A DNA stretch of 8,236 nt from JAVVPL01 sp036655775 (lineage in GTDB: Bacteria > Bacteroidota > Bacteroidia > Bacteroidales > P3): NCBI GenBank assembly GCA_036655775.1, contig JAVVPL010000083.1, positions 1-8,236 of the forward strand. Reading direction: 5' to 3'. Below, piece after piece: positions 1 through 6,846 of this stretch. Within the stretch, counting starts at the first letter, position 1. Every line of letters starts with the position of its first letter. Position numbers and translations under genes: made by a program. The notes beneath the pieces were generated by a model. The model worked only from the letters and a program-made list of their open reading frames with translations, ran no database searches and was not told where the DNA came from.

Positions 1-14
1 AAACTTGAATTTAT

Positions 15-53
15 AAAAAAAGAGTGTGTCTATATAGACACACTCTTTTTTTT
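15..53. terminator. Bidirectional rho-independent terminator
   Basis: A perfect 24-bp palindrome lies at 22-45 (half-site GAGTGTGTCTAT). It is preceded by seven A at 15-21 and followed by eight T at 46-53, so it reads as a hairpin plus U-tract on either strand. The likely RNA hairpin has a 10-bp stem with an ATAT loop, extended by A-U pairs. On the minus strand it begins 16 nt past the stop codon of the surface-protein gene, the usual place for its terminator. The symmetry suggests it also ends a plus-strand gene beyond the left edge, which cannot be seen here. Confidence 0.85.
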
Positions 54-68
54 GTTTTTATCAAGATC

Positions 69-3000
69 TTAATAAATACTTACTTTGCCTAGCATACTCT
101 TGTTGTGCATGTCAAGTGCATGGATTAAATAAACGCCCCGACTCCATTCGCTAGTGGAGATCAAATTGGTTTGTGTATTTGAGGCTTGTTTGTAAACGAT
201 ACGTCCGATATTATCGTATATAGTAATATGTCGTAAGGGTTCTACACTTTCTATGATGATTTGCGATTTTTGCGTATAGATAGAGAGTGCTTTGTGTTGT
301 GTATTTTCAATAGATGCAGGTTGGATGGTAAGTAAACAGGTATCGCTAAAATTGCCATCCACTGTGGATACTTTAATTTGAGCAATTCCTGGAATCAAAC
401 CCATTACTTTACCTGTGGCATCCACCGAAGCAATCGAAGGTGCATTACTGCTCCACTTTACATTTTTGTTTGTGGCATCTTCGGGTATAATATGGGCTAT
501 TAAAGTTTCCGACTGACCTCTCAATAAAGAAAGACTATGGTGATTAAGGCTAATTCCGCTTACAGGATATCCTACGGAAACTTGGCAGCTATCAGTAAAA
601 TTGCCTTCTTGAGAATGGGCAACTATGCTTGTTTTACCAACGCGAATTGCCGTAATAAGTCCCGTATTATCCACGCTTGCAATGCTGGTATCGGTACTTG
701 TCCATGTAATTTCTTTGTTTAAGGCATCCGTGGGGAAAATTTGCGCATTAATTTGTGCAGTTTCAGTTGGATTTAGTTGAAGCGAAGACTTGGAAATACG
801 GATTCCTTTTACCAAAAATTCATACCAAAGTCTAGGTAATTGATTTGAAACAATAGTCCATGGCTGAAGCGTGTCTGATCCAAATTTCCATGAAATACTT
901 TCCAAGAGTGCTTGATTGATTTGGTTACGTGCTATGCTTTTTCCATTCACACTCTTTAAACTGGTATCACTGACTGGAATTTCTTTATTGGTTACACCTA
1001 AACAAATAGCCGCATCTGCATAATTACTATCAAGACCCGAAGCACTAGGATCATTGTCGTTCCATCCCACAATACGTCCTGCAATAAAAGATGAACTAAT
1101 GCTATCGTTGACAGCTAGTAAACATTTAGAAAAAGCAGTTCCGTGAGAAGGATTATTTTGACCTATCAATCCGCCCGCAGCCGCAACATTGGGATTTCCA
1201 TTGGCAATAATACGTCCTGTACTATATAAGTTACGAGGACTACTAAGATAGGAAACGCCAATTACGCCCCCTACATTCATAAGTCCTGACACATCCATGG
1301 TTGCATACGAGTCGCTGAGATTTCCGCCTACGGTTCCAGCACCTAAATTCCCAATCAATCCGCCCGCATCGTTCCCATTTTTGATGGAGCCACTCGTATG
1401 GCAAAATCGAACGCTTGCACCAGAACGAATGCTTCCAACAATACCACCGCAAGTTTCATTGTCTCGATCCCCACTAATTTGACCATCAAATTGGCAAATG
1501 GAAATTTTGGTTTCTAATACTGCAAATCCTGCAATTCCACCTATTTTATAGGCATTTTGCAAAGAACCATGAACCTCACAATTGCTAATAATCGAATTGA
1601 AAACTTCCCCAACAATACCGCCCAACGAATTTCCCCCAACAAGATCTACACTATCTAAGATTAGATTTTGTATGTTGGACTTTTCGCCTAAAACACCAAA
1701 AAGGCCATTGGCATAAATAGAAGGACGTCTATTTTGAAGGTGGCTTATCTTATGATTGCCTCCATCAAGAGTGCCTACAAAGGGATTTTGTGAATTGCCA
1801 ATAGGCATCCATCCCAATCCATCAGAAACAGGGAAATTAGCTAAATCAATATCTTTGATAATCCGAAAATAAGCAGTAGGATAAAAACGTATCAAATTCA
1901 AATCTCCTGCACTGGCAATAAGATAGGGATTGGTTTTAGTCCCGTCCCCACCTTGAAATTGAGTGAAAGGAAGATTGTAAAAATTGGCCGATGTTTTATA
2001 ATTGTTTCCTTCGTATGTAATATATAATTTTGTAATTTCGTTATTTTCATCAGCATAAAAACCGCCTCCGAATAGTTTTCCTAAGGTGTCGTCATCACTC
2101 CAACGAGCCAATACGGTACCATCTTCTTTAATTACGCTAAGAAAAATACTAATCTGGGTTTGATTTTCTACATTTTCTTTGGTTAAAACCACATAGGTTT
2201 GTTCGCCTGTACTCGAAAATGTATAGGGATTGAGCATTTCGCTGGTAATTGGGATGGAGGCCAATACGGTTTGAGGTCCTGTATTAAATTTAACGCGTTT
2301 TTGTTCGCTGGCTTTGCGATCGTACCAAACCACAGAAGCAAGCACATTATTTGCCGCATCAACTTCCCCTTTTCCTAGAAAAAAGACATATTGATAATCG
2401 TTTCCTACAATACAACGTTCAAAATCCATTGAGAGTAAATCTTTATTGTGAATAGCATCAAAAGAGGTACCATACGTCCAACTAGGAAGATCTAAAAATT
2501 TAAAACCCGTAATTTCACTTCCACCTAAGCAGAGTGCTACTTGGTCTTCGTGTCCAAATAAATTAGCCATACTGCGGGTATAGCTAAGAGGATCGGGAAT
2601 ACTATGGAGTACGGTATTGTGCTCATCAACCAAAAAATAATCTATTTTTTCACAATCACAGTCGGTGTAGTAACGCGACAAACCATAGAGAATTTCAAAA
2701 TTGGTATCCGTGTTAAATATCGATTTGGTAAGATCCCATTTTTGATCGGCAGTAAACATGCCTAAGGTGATCATACTTATTGGGTTTTTGTCTTGTCCAA
2801 TAAGGTCGAGTTTGATTTCTTTCACTAAATTATAGTCTCGATCATACAGATTTACTATGAATTTATTGTTGGGCGTAATTTCAATATTACCTAGTTCATC
2901 GGACATGTTTTTGGCAAATATTTTTTCATAATGGGTGCTCACCAAATAAATAGTATTGTCTATAACTTTTTCGGTAATCACATTGCCATTGTAATAATCT

Positions 3001-3794
3001 AAGAGATTCCAAGGTAAAGAAAATACATGTTCAGGCGTATTCAAATCGCCTAAGGAATACATAGAAATATAACAGGTGTCGATGGTAACTTTGGGCGAAA
3101 TATAACGTGCATTTACTAAAGCTATTTTGGCATAATAAGGGGCTGTTTCATTAAATAAGAAAATACCATTTACGCCTTTGTATTGTTGCAGAATTTTTCC
3201 ATCTTCATTCACAATCCAAATTTCATCGGCTTGATTACTTGGATCTACCTCGCCAACAAAATAATGTATGTGTAGTACAAATTCAAATTTGGCATCATTA
3301 TTAAAATATCTACGTGTAATTGTAGGTAGAATATCTACACTATTTGTGGTGTCTGGTAAATTTAAACGAATTGTTTTGCCCTCTTGTAGGTTGGTATTGT
3401 AAAAAGTAAATTGTACGGAGTCAAAATAATCTGAAACCCCAATACTAAATGAAATGCTGTGATTTTGAACAAAAGTAATAGGGGTGTTGTCTTCTATAAA
3501 ATTAAGCGTTCCCCACGATTCTACTTGTTTAATACTTGCTGCAATGGGATAACTTTGCGCGTTTTGAGTACGTGCGGACGTTGGCGTTGGTTTGGAGCCA
3601 GGGAAAGAACTCATCGAAGAGGTTTTTGCAAAAAGATGCGAAGTTTTGTCGATGTACTTCTGAAGTTTAAAAGTGCTGTTTTCATTTTTAATTTTGCTTG
3701 CAGTCAAAAAGGGTTTGTCTGTATTTTTCTTAGCCTGCGAAAAAGAGAATAAGATACTAAAAATAAGAAAAATAGATAAGGTTTTTAATTTCAT
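69..3794 (-). CDS. Secreted T9SS cargo protein with GLUG repeats and two Big_2 domains
   Basis: This is a 1241-residue protein, probably exported by the Sec system and then moved across the outer membrane by the type IX secretion system. Residues 1-21 form a signal peptide (basic MKLK, hydrophobic core, likely cleavage after SQA). Residues 22-100 are Ser/Thr/Pro-rich and linker-like. Residues 100-610 are unassigned, with many short hydrophobic strands and a DCDC pair (Cys379, Cys381). A GLUG-type region follows from about 614, opening with GDGTKTNPYLI and carrying repeated GGI/LxG cores to about 912. Two Big_2 (bacterial Ig-like) domains lie at 995-1074 and 1076-1157, each with the core SIASVD. 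Residues 1168-1241 match the Por secretion tail (ITIYDNIGRIVY, W.RGVYLI, final KVSIY). GLUG and Big_2 domains are common in surface adhesins, so an adhesive or structural surface role is inferred, not shown. The gene lies 144 bp behind rlmN on the same strand; no convincing promoter of its own is visible. The ATG at 3794 is chosen because it gives a complete signal peptide directly. Confidence 0.93.
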   Translation of the reverse strand: MKLKTLSIFLIFSILFSFSQAKKNTDKPFLTASKIKNENSTFKLQKYIDKTSHLFAKTSSMSSFPGSKPTPTSARTQNAQSYPIAASIKQVESWGTLNFIEDNTPITFVQNHSISFSIGVSDYFDSVQFTFYNTNLQEGKTIRLNLPDTTNSVDILPTITRRYFNNDAKFEFVLHIHYFVGEVDPSNQADEIWIVNEDGKILQQYKGVNGIFLFNETAPYYAKIALVNARYISPKVTIDTCYISMYSLGDLNTPEHVFSLPWNLLDYYNGNVITEKVIDNTIYLVSTHYEKIFAKNMSDELGNIEITPNNKFIVNLYDRDYNLVKEIKLDLIGQDKNPISMITLGMFTADQKWDLTKSIFNTDTNFEILYGLSRYYTDCDCEKIDYFLVDEHNTVLHSIPDPLSYTRSMANLFGHEDQVALCLGGSEITGFKFLDLPSWTYGTSFDAIHNKDLLSMDFERCIVGNDYQYVFFLGKGEVDAANNVLASVVWYDRKASEQKRVKFNTGPQTVLASIPITSEMLNPYTFSSTGEQTYVVLTKENVENQTQISIFLSVIKEDGTVLARWSDDDTLGKLFGGGFYADENNEITKLYITYEGNNYKTSANFYNLPFTQFQGGDGTKTNPYLIASAGDLNLIRFYPTAYFRIIKDIDLANFPVSDGLGWMPIGNSQNPFVGTLDGGNHKISHLQNRRPSIYANGLFGVLGEKSNIQNLILDSVDLVGGNSLGGIVGEVFNSIISNCEVHGSLQNAYKIGGIAGFAVLETKISICQFDGQISGDRDNETCGGIVGSIRSGASVRFCHTSGSIKNGNDAGGLIGNLGAGTVGGNLSDSYATMDVSGLMNVGGVIGVSYLSSPRNLYSTGRIIANGNPNVAAAGGLIGQNNPSHGTAFSKCLLAVNDSISSSFIAGRIVGWNDNDPSASGLDSNYADAAICLGVTNKEIPVSDTSLKSVNGKSIARNQINQALLESISWKFGSDTLQPWTIVSNQLPRLWYEFLVKGIRISKSSLQLNPTETAQINAQIFPTDALNKEITWTSTDTSIASVDNTGLITAIRVGKTSIVAHSQEGNFTDSCQVSVGYPVSGISLNHHSLSLLRGQSETLIAHIIPEDATNKNVKWSSNAPSIASVDATGKVMGLIPGIAQIKVSTVDGNFSDTCLLTIQPASIENTQHKALSIYTQKSQIIIESVEPLRHITIYDNIGRIVYKQASNTQTNLISTSEWSRGVYLIHALDMHNKSMLGKVSIY
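324..812 (-). repeat. Tandem pair of Big_2 Ig-like domains in the surface protein
   Basis: Two homologous domains (protein residues 995-1074 and 1076-1157) are offset by exactly 83 residues. SIASVD occurs at 1037 and 1120, and GNFTDSC/GNFSDTC ends at Cys1070 and Cys1153. Both fit the Big_2 pattern: G(I)S(L) opening, P-D-A-x-N-K-x-(I/V)-x-W-(T/S)-S, then SIASVD-x-TG and a final beta strand. Their place just before the sorting domain suggests a stalk that holds the rest of the protein away from the cell surface, which is inference. Confidence 0.85.
1059..1955 (-). repeat. GLUG-type repeat array in the surface protein
   Basis: Protein residues 614-912 contain at least eight glycine-rich cores: NGLFG (696), LGGIVG (724), IGGIAG (751), CGGIVG (782), AGGLIG (810), VGGVIG (841), AGGLIG (873) and a degenerate AGRIVG (905). 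Spacing is irregular, about 27-32 residues, with polar stretches such as FDGQISG or HTSGSIK between cores. GLUG repeats of this kind are known from IgA peptidase M26-like and many Bacteroidota surface proteins and are expected to form a right-handed beta-helix-like solenoid. No protease motif (for example HExxH) is visible in the protein. Confidence 0.8.
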
Positions 3795-3882
3795 AATTCT
3801 TTTGGTTTTAATTTGTAATTTTGTTTTTGTTTTGTTTTTGAAAAAAAAAGATATAAAAGGAGAGTGCGTAAAGGTGGAAAGG

Positions 3883-3948
3883 TTATTCTTTTGATGTAAG
3901 GCGTTTTTGAAGTTCTATTTCTGCTAATTGTTCTGGATTTAGGTTATA
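3883..3948 (-). pseudogene. Coding-like out-of-frame tail directly after rlmN
   Basis: In the -1 frame relative to rlmN, an open stretch of 21 codons starts with TAT at 3948, overlaps the last three rlmN codons and runs to TAA at 3885-3883. It has no start codon; a TAG lies directly upstream. Its translation contains NPEQLAEIELQKRLTSKE, a charged, helix-like sequence with ordinary codon choices, unlike the rest of this AT-rich gap. It could be a former C-terminal extension of RlmN cut off by a frameshift, a remnant of another gene, or chance. Typical RlmN proteins in this phylum end soon after the AACG motif, so the annotated end of rlmN may be normal. Confidence 0.3.
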
Positions 3949-4970
3949 CTAGTAGTTGCTAATAGGCCGCAAGCGGCTTTTATATCTTGCCCTCGAGAGG
4001 TTCGTATGCTACAAAATAGGCCTTTTTGGGTCAATAAATTTCTAAAAATAAGAATGTTTTCTTCGGAACTTGCTTCAAAATTGAGGCCTTCTACTTTATG
4101 ATAGGGAATTAAATTGACACGGCAATCGAGGCCTTTCAACATTTTTACGAGATTTTTGGCATGCAAAGGCGAATCGTTGAGCCCTTTGAACATAATATAT
4201 TCAAAGGATAAGCGCCTTTGGTGAGCCCAATCATGTTGTCGTAGCACCTCTATCCCCTCACTGATGGGATAGGCTTTTTGCGCGGGCATCCACAATTGAC
4301 GTTGTTCTTCTATGGGCGTGTGTAGGCTAATGGCCAAATGGCACTGACACTCATCAATAAAACGATGTAAGGCAGGCAAAACACCTACCGAAGAAACCGT
4401 AATACGTCGTGGACTATATGCAAACCCCCATTCGGAAGTAAGAATTTCAATACTTTTTAAAACTTCATCGATATTATCCAAGGGTTCACCCATTCCCATA
4501 AATACAAAATTGGTAAGTTGTGCACTTTCGGGAATACTTTTTACTTGGTTGATAATTTCATTAGCACTTAGATGTTGATGAAAACCTTGACTTGCTGTAG
4601 CACAAAATCCACAGCCCATACGGCAGCCTGATTGAGAGGAAACACAAAGGGTGGCGCGATCTTCATCGGGAATAAAAACGGATTCCACCGCGTGTTCCCC
4701 TTTTTTGTTAGACTGAACTTTGAAGAGATACTTTTTAGTTCCATCTACCGAAGTTTGACACTGTATAGCTTTGCTTAAGCCAAATATAAAATGCTCTTTT
4801 AGCAAGTTTCTATTAGCCAATGAAAGATTGCTCATTTCATCAATACTCTCAATGTTTTTTTTGTATAGCCAATCACAAATTTGTTTTGCGGTGAAGGCGG
4901 GCATTCCTATTTTGGTTACAATTGATTTTATCTCCGACAAGCTTTTTCCTAAAAGAATCTCTTTATCCAT
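3939..4970 (-). CDS. rlmN: Dual-specificity 23S rRNA/tRNA adenine-C2 methyltransferase RlmN
   Basis: RlmN is a cytoplasmic radical-SAM enzyme that methylates C2 of A2503 in 23S rRNA and of A37 in certain tRNAs, tuning ribosome accuracy. The 343-residue protein has an N-terminal RNA-binding region (about 1-90), then the radical-SAM barrel. The CxxxCxxC motif is Cys116, Cys120, Cys123 (GCRMGCGFC), which holds the [4Fe-4S] cluster. FMGMGEPLDN (157-166) is the SAM-binding GEP loop. Cys334 (KAACG) is the methyl-carrying cysteine and Cys109 (TLCVSSQSGC) the family-conserved cysteine matching E. coli Cys118; Glu96 matches E. coli Glu105. All catalytic residues are present, so the enzyme should be active. 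The alternative, the Cfr C8-methyltransferase, is less likely given close RlmN-type motifs and core-genome context. The ATG at 4970 is 20 nt downstream of an exact TAnnTTTG box. The gene diverges from dus. Confidence 0.96.
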   Translation of the reverse strand: MDKEILLGKSLSEIKSIVTKIGMPAFTAKQICDWLYKKNIESIDEMSNLSLANRNLLKEHFIFGLSKAIQCQTSVDGTKKYLFKVQSNKKGEHAVESVFIPDEDRATLCVSSQSGCRMGCGFCATASQGFHQHLSANEIINQVKSIPESAQLTNFVFMGMGEPLDNIDEVLKSIEILTSEWGFAYSPRRITVSSVGVLPALHRFIDECQCHLAISLHTPIEEQRQLWMPAQKAYPISEGIEVLRQHDWAHQRRLSFEYIMFKGLNDSPLHAKNLVKMLKGLDCRVNLIPYHKVEGLNFEASSEENILIFRNLLTQKGLFCSIRTSRGQDIKAACGLLATTSIT

Positions 4971-4989
4971 CTATCTTAATTTTATTTCA

Positions 4990-5024
4990 CAAAGATACTA
5001 AATTAAATTTGTATTTTGTTGCAA
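4990..5024 (-). promoter_or_regulatory. Bacteroidota-type promoter of rlmN
   Basis: On the minus strand TATCTTTG (plus 4990-4997) is an exact match to the -7 consensus TAnnTTTG. A TTG at 5024-5022 could be the -33 element, but the 24-nt spacer is longer than the usual range of about 19-21. Transcription would start near 4983-4985, giving a leader of about 15 nt before the ATG at 4970. The -33 TTG is half of a TTGCAA palindrome shared with the dus promoter. Confidence 0.55.
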
Positions 5025-5050
5025 AAAATGCCTAAAAAAGATTACTTTTG
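5019..5050 (+). promoter_or_regulatory. Bacteroidota-type promoter of the dus-exonuclease pair
   Basis: TTG at 5019-5021 and TACTTTTG at 5043-5050 fit the -33/-7 consensus of the Bacteroidota housekeeping sigma factor, with a 21-nt spacer. The start point would fall around 5055-5058, leaving only a very short leader before the ATG at 5062. This position excludes the earlier ATG at 5028 as the start. Confidence 0.6.
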
Positions 5051-5061
5051 CCTCAAAAAAA

Positions 5062-6003
5062 ATGCCTAAAGTATATTTAGCCCCTTTGCATGGATTTACC
5101 GATTTGAAGTACAGAACTGCGCATCAAACTATTTTTGGCAGTTTTGATAAAGCGGTGGCTCCCTTTGTGACCTTGGTGGCTGGACGTAAAGTGAAGCCTA
5201 GTCATCTTCGAGAATTAGATCCGCAAAAAAATAAAATGGCGGTTGAGCCACAGGTAATAGGCAATGAGGCTGATTTTTTTATAACGATGGCACAGGCGCT
5301 GACCGATTTGGGTTATCCCTCGGTAAATTGGAACTTGGGTTGTCCAATTAAGGCCATTGCCGCCAAACAAAGAGGTTCGGGACTCCTTGCATATCCCGAA
5401 AGGGTGGCGCGTTTCCTAGATCAGGTGTTGCCTCTAACAGAAATTAAACTTTCAATTAAAATGCGCTTAGGATATAGTCAAGCGGAGGAAAGTATACAAT
5501 TGATAGACGTGTTAAATCGGTATCCTTTGGAGTATGTAGTTATTCACTCGCGCTTGGGGGTGCAAATGTATGAAGGAACAGTTGATTTGAATGCTTTAGA
5601 AGTGCGCAAATCAATGCTAAAACATAAAACAATTTATAATGGAGATGTGTTTAATGTGCTCGATTATCAGCGAATTAAAACGCGCTTTCCCTGGGCTGAA
5701 GAAGTGATGATAGGTCGTGGAATTTTGGCTAATCCTTTTTTGGCATCGGAATTAAAAGGCGAAGAAATGAGCGTAGATGAAAAAACACAAAAATTCTGGG
5801 ATTTTATGGAATTTCTGTTTAGAGAATATCAAGAAGAAGATCGAGAAGAAGACAATATATTGCATAGAATGAAACAATATTGGGCCTCTTTGCGCGTGGA
5901 GGGGAGTGAGGAATTGTTTAAAAAGCTTAAATATGTGCAAACTCTGCAAGAGTATTCGTATCTTTGCAGTAGTGAAAAAGAAAAAATTATTTTTAGAAAA
6001 TAA
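5062..6003 (+). CDS. dus: tRNA-dihydrouridine synthase (DusC-like in layout)
   Basis: This FMN enzyme reduces specific uridines in the tRNA D-loop to dihydrouridine using NAD(P)H. The 313-residue protein shows the full Dus barrel: the N-terminal FMN-contact strand VYLAPLHGFTD (4-14), catalytic Cys94 in NWNLGCP (acid donor to uracil), SIKMRLG (Lys133, Arg135), IHSRLGVQMY (His162, where most relatives have HGR), NGD (193-195) and the FMN-phosphate loop MIGRG (216-220). Residues about 240-313 form the helical tRNA-binding domain; HRMKQYWASLR (268-278) resembles the same part of E. coli DusC, and the length is close to DusC. That hints at, but does not prove, U16 specificity, so no letter is assigned. 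The next gene starts 5 nt after its stop, so the two are probably co-transcribed. The ATG at 5062 is supported by the promoter at 5019-5050 and by the conserved N-terminal motif starting within four residues. Confidence 0.93.
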   Translation: MPKVYLAPLHGFTDLKYRTAHQTIFGSFDKAVAPFVTLVAGRKVKPSHLRELDPQKNKMAVEPQVIGNEADFFITMAQALTDLGYPSVNWNLGCPIKAIAAKQRGSGLLAYPERVARFLDQVLPLTEIKLSIKMRLGYSQAEESIQLIDVLNRYPLEYVVIHSRLGVQMYEGTVDLNALEVRKSMLKHKTIYNGDVFNVLDYQRIKTRFPWAEEVMIGRGILANPFLASELKGEEMSVDEKTQKFWDFMEFLFREYQEEDREEDNILHRMKQYWASLRVEGSEELFKKLKYVQTLQEYSYLCSSEKEKIIFRK

Positions 6004-6008
6004 AAAAA

Positions 6009-6833
6009 ATGTCAGAAATTGTATTAAACTTAGGAAAACCGCTTTGTTTTTTTGATTTAGAAACCACGGGAGTCCAAGTTGGTTCCGATAAAATTATCGA
6101 AATCTGTATATTGAAAGTAAATCCTAATCAATCTACATCTGGTCCTGAAATTAAAACATGGAGAGTTAATCCTGGTATTCCAATCCCCGCAGAGTCCTCT
6201 AAAATTCATGGAATTTACGATGCAGATGTAGCTTCAAAACCTTTGTTTAAAGAGATTGCAAACGAAATTGCTCAATTTATAGGCAATGCCGATTTGGCAG
6301 GTTATAATTCCAATAAATTTGATGTGCCTTTGCTAGTAGAAGAATTTTTAAGAGCTGATATTGCTTTTGAGTTGAAAAATCGTCGATTGGTAGATGTACA
6401 AAACATCTTTCATAAAATGGAACAACGTACCTTGTCTGCCGCATCCAAATTTTATTTGCATAAACCGCTAGAGGGGGCGCATGGAGCGGAAGCGGATACG
6501 GTGGCTACATACGAAATTCTCAAGGCACAAATTGCAAAATACGAAAATGTACCTTTTGTTGATAAAGAAGGGGTGGAACAAATCTCTATACAAAATGATA
6601 TTGACACTCTCTCCAAATTTTCAAAAATGAATAATTCGGTGGATTTAGTAGGACAGATTGTTTTGAATGAGGCAGGAAAAGAAGTTTTTAATTTTGGCAA
6701 ACATAAGGGTATGGCCGTGGAAGAGGTGTTTAAAAAAGAACCTTCCTATTACGATTGGATGCAGAAAGCCGATTTTCCCCTCTATACAAAAAAAATACTC
6801 ACAGAAATTCGTTTACGTTCTTTAAATAAATAA
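6009..6833 (+). CDS. DEDDh 3'-5' exonuclease with ExoX-like C-terminal domain
   Basis: This is a DnaQ-superfamily nuclease that should remove nucleotides from 3' ends using two metal ions. The five DEDDh residues are visible in the 274-residue protein: Asp16 and Glu18 (FFDLETTG), Asp105 (GYNSNKFDVPLL), His158 and Asp163 (GAHGAEADT). The exonuclease domain covers about 10-175. After a linker, residues 211-274 form a small second domain with FNFGKHKGMAVEEV and YYDWM, the pattern of the ExoX-like C-terminal domain (FGK.KG...EV....P.Y..W). It is not the epsilon subunit of polymerase III with confidence: no polymerase-binding tail is recognised. More likely it is a stand-alone repair or RNA/DNA-trimming exonuclease. 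It follows dus by 5 nt and has an A-rich start region, so it is likely read from the same mRNA. Whether it acts on DNA or RNA cannot be told; pairing with dus leaves an RNA role open. Confidence 0.9.
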   Translation: MSEIVLNLGKPLCFFDLETTGVQVGSDKIIEICILKVNPNQSTSGPEIKTWRVNPGIPIPAESSKIHGIYDADVASKPLFKEIANEIAQFIGNADLAGYNSNKFDVPLLVEEFLRADIAFELKNRRLVDVQNIFHKMEQRTLSAASKFYLHKPLEGAHGAEADTVATYEILKAQIAKYENVPFVDKEGVEQISIQNDIDTLSKFSKMNNSVDLVGQIVLNEAGKEVFNFGKHKGMAVEEVFKKEPSYYDWMQKADFPLYTKKILTEIRLRSLNK

Positions 6834-6846
6834 AAAGTACGAAACT

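Noticed and set aside
537..1482. Short open frames on both strands within the surface-protein gene (537-722 +, 1243-1452 -, 1297-1482 +)
   Set aside because: They lie wholly inside a long, domain-supported coding frame, show no recognisable motif, and have low-complexity or Trp/Arg-rich compositions expected from antisense reading.
3846..3853. Possible -7 box (TATCTTTT on the minus strand) for the surface-protein gene
   Set aside because: It misses the final G of TAnnTTTG, falls in a homopolymer run, and has no TTG at -33 distance.
3459..3894. Plus-strand frames opposite the surface-protein N-terminus, one of them hydrophobic (3673-3894)
   Set aside because: The hydrophobic character comes from the antisense of a Lys/Asn/Phe-rich signal-peptide region and an A-rich leader; no promoter or start context supports them.
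3965..3978. GC-rich hairpin GCCGCAAGCGGC followed by TTTT near the rlmN end
   Set aside because: It encodes the conserved KAACG active-site segment of RlmN, and no plus-strand gene ends before it, so the hairpin is a coding by-product.
4771..5001. Plus-strand frame of 76 codons opposite the start of rlmN
   Set aside because: It is antisense to conserved RlmN coding sequence and crosses the rlmN promoter.
5752..6700. Minus-strand frames opposite dus (5752-5949) and the exonuclease (6452-6700)
   Set aside because: Both are antisense to well-supported genes and carry no motif.
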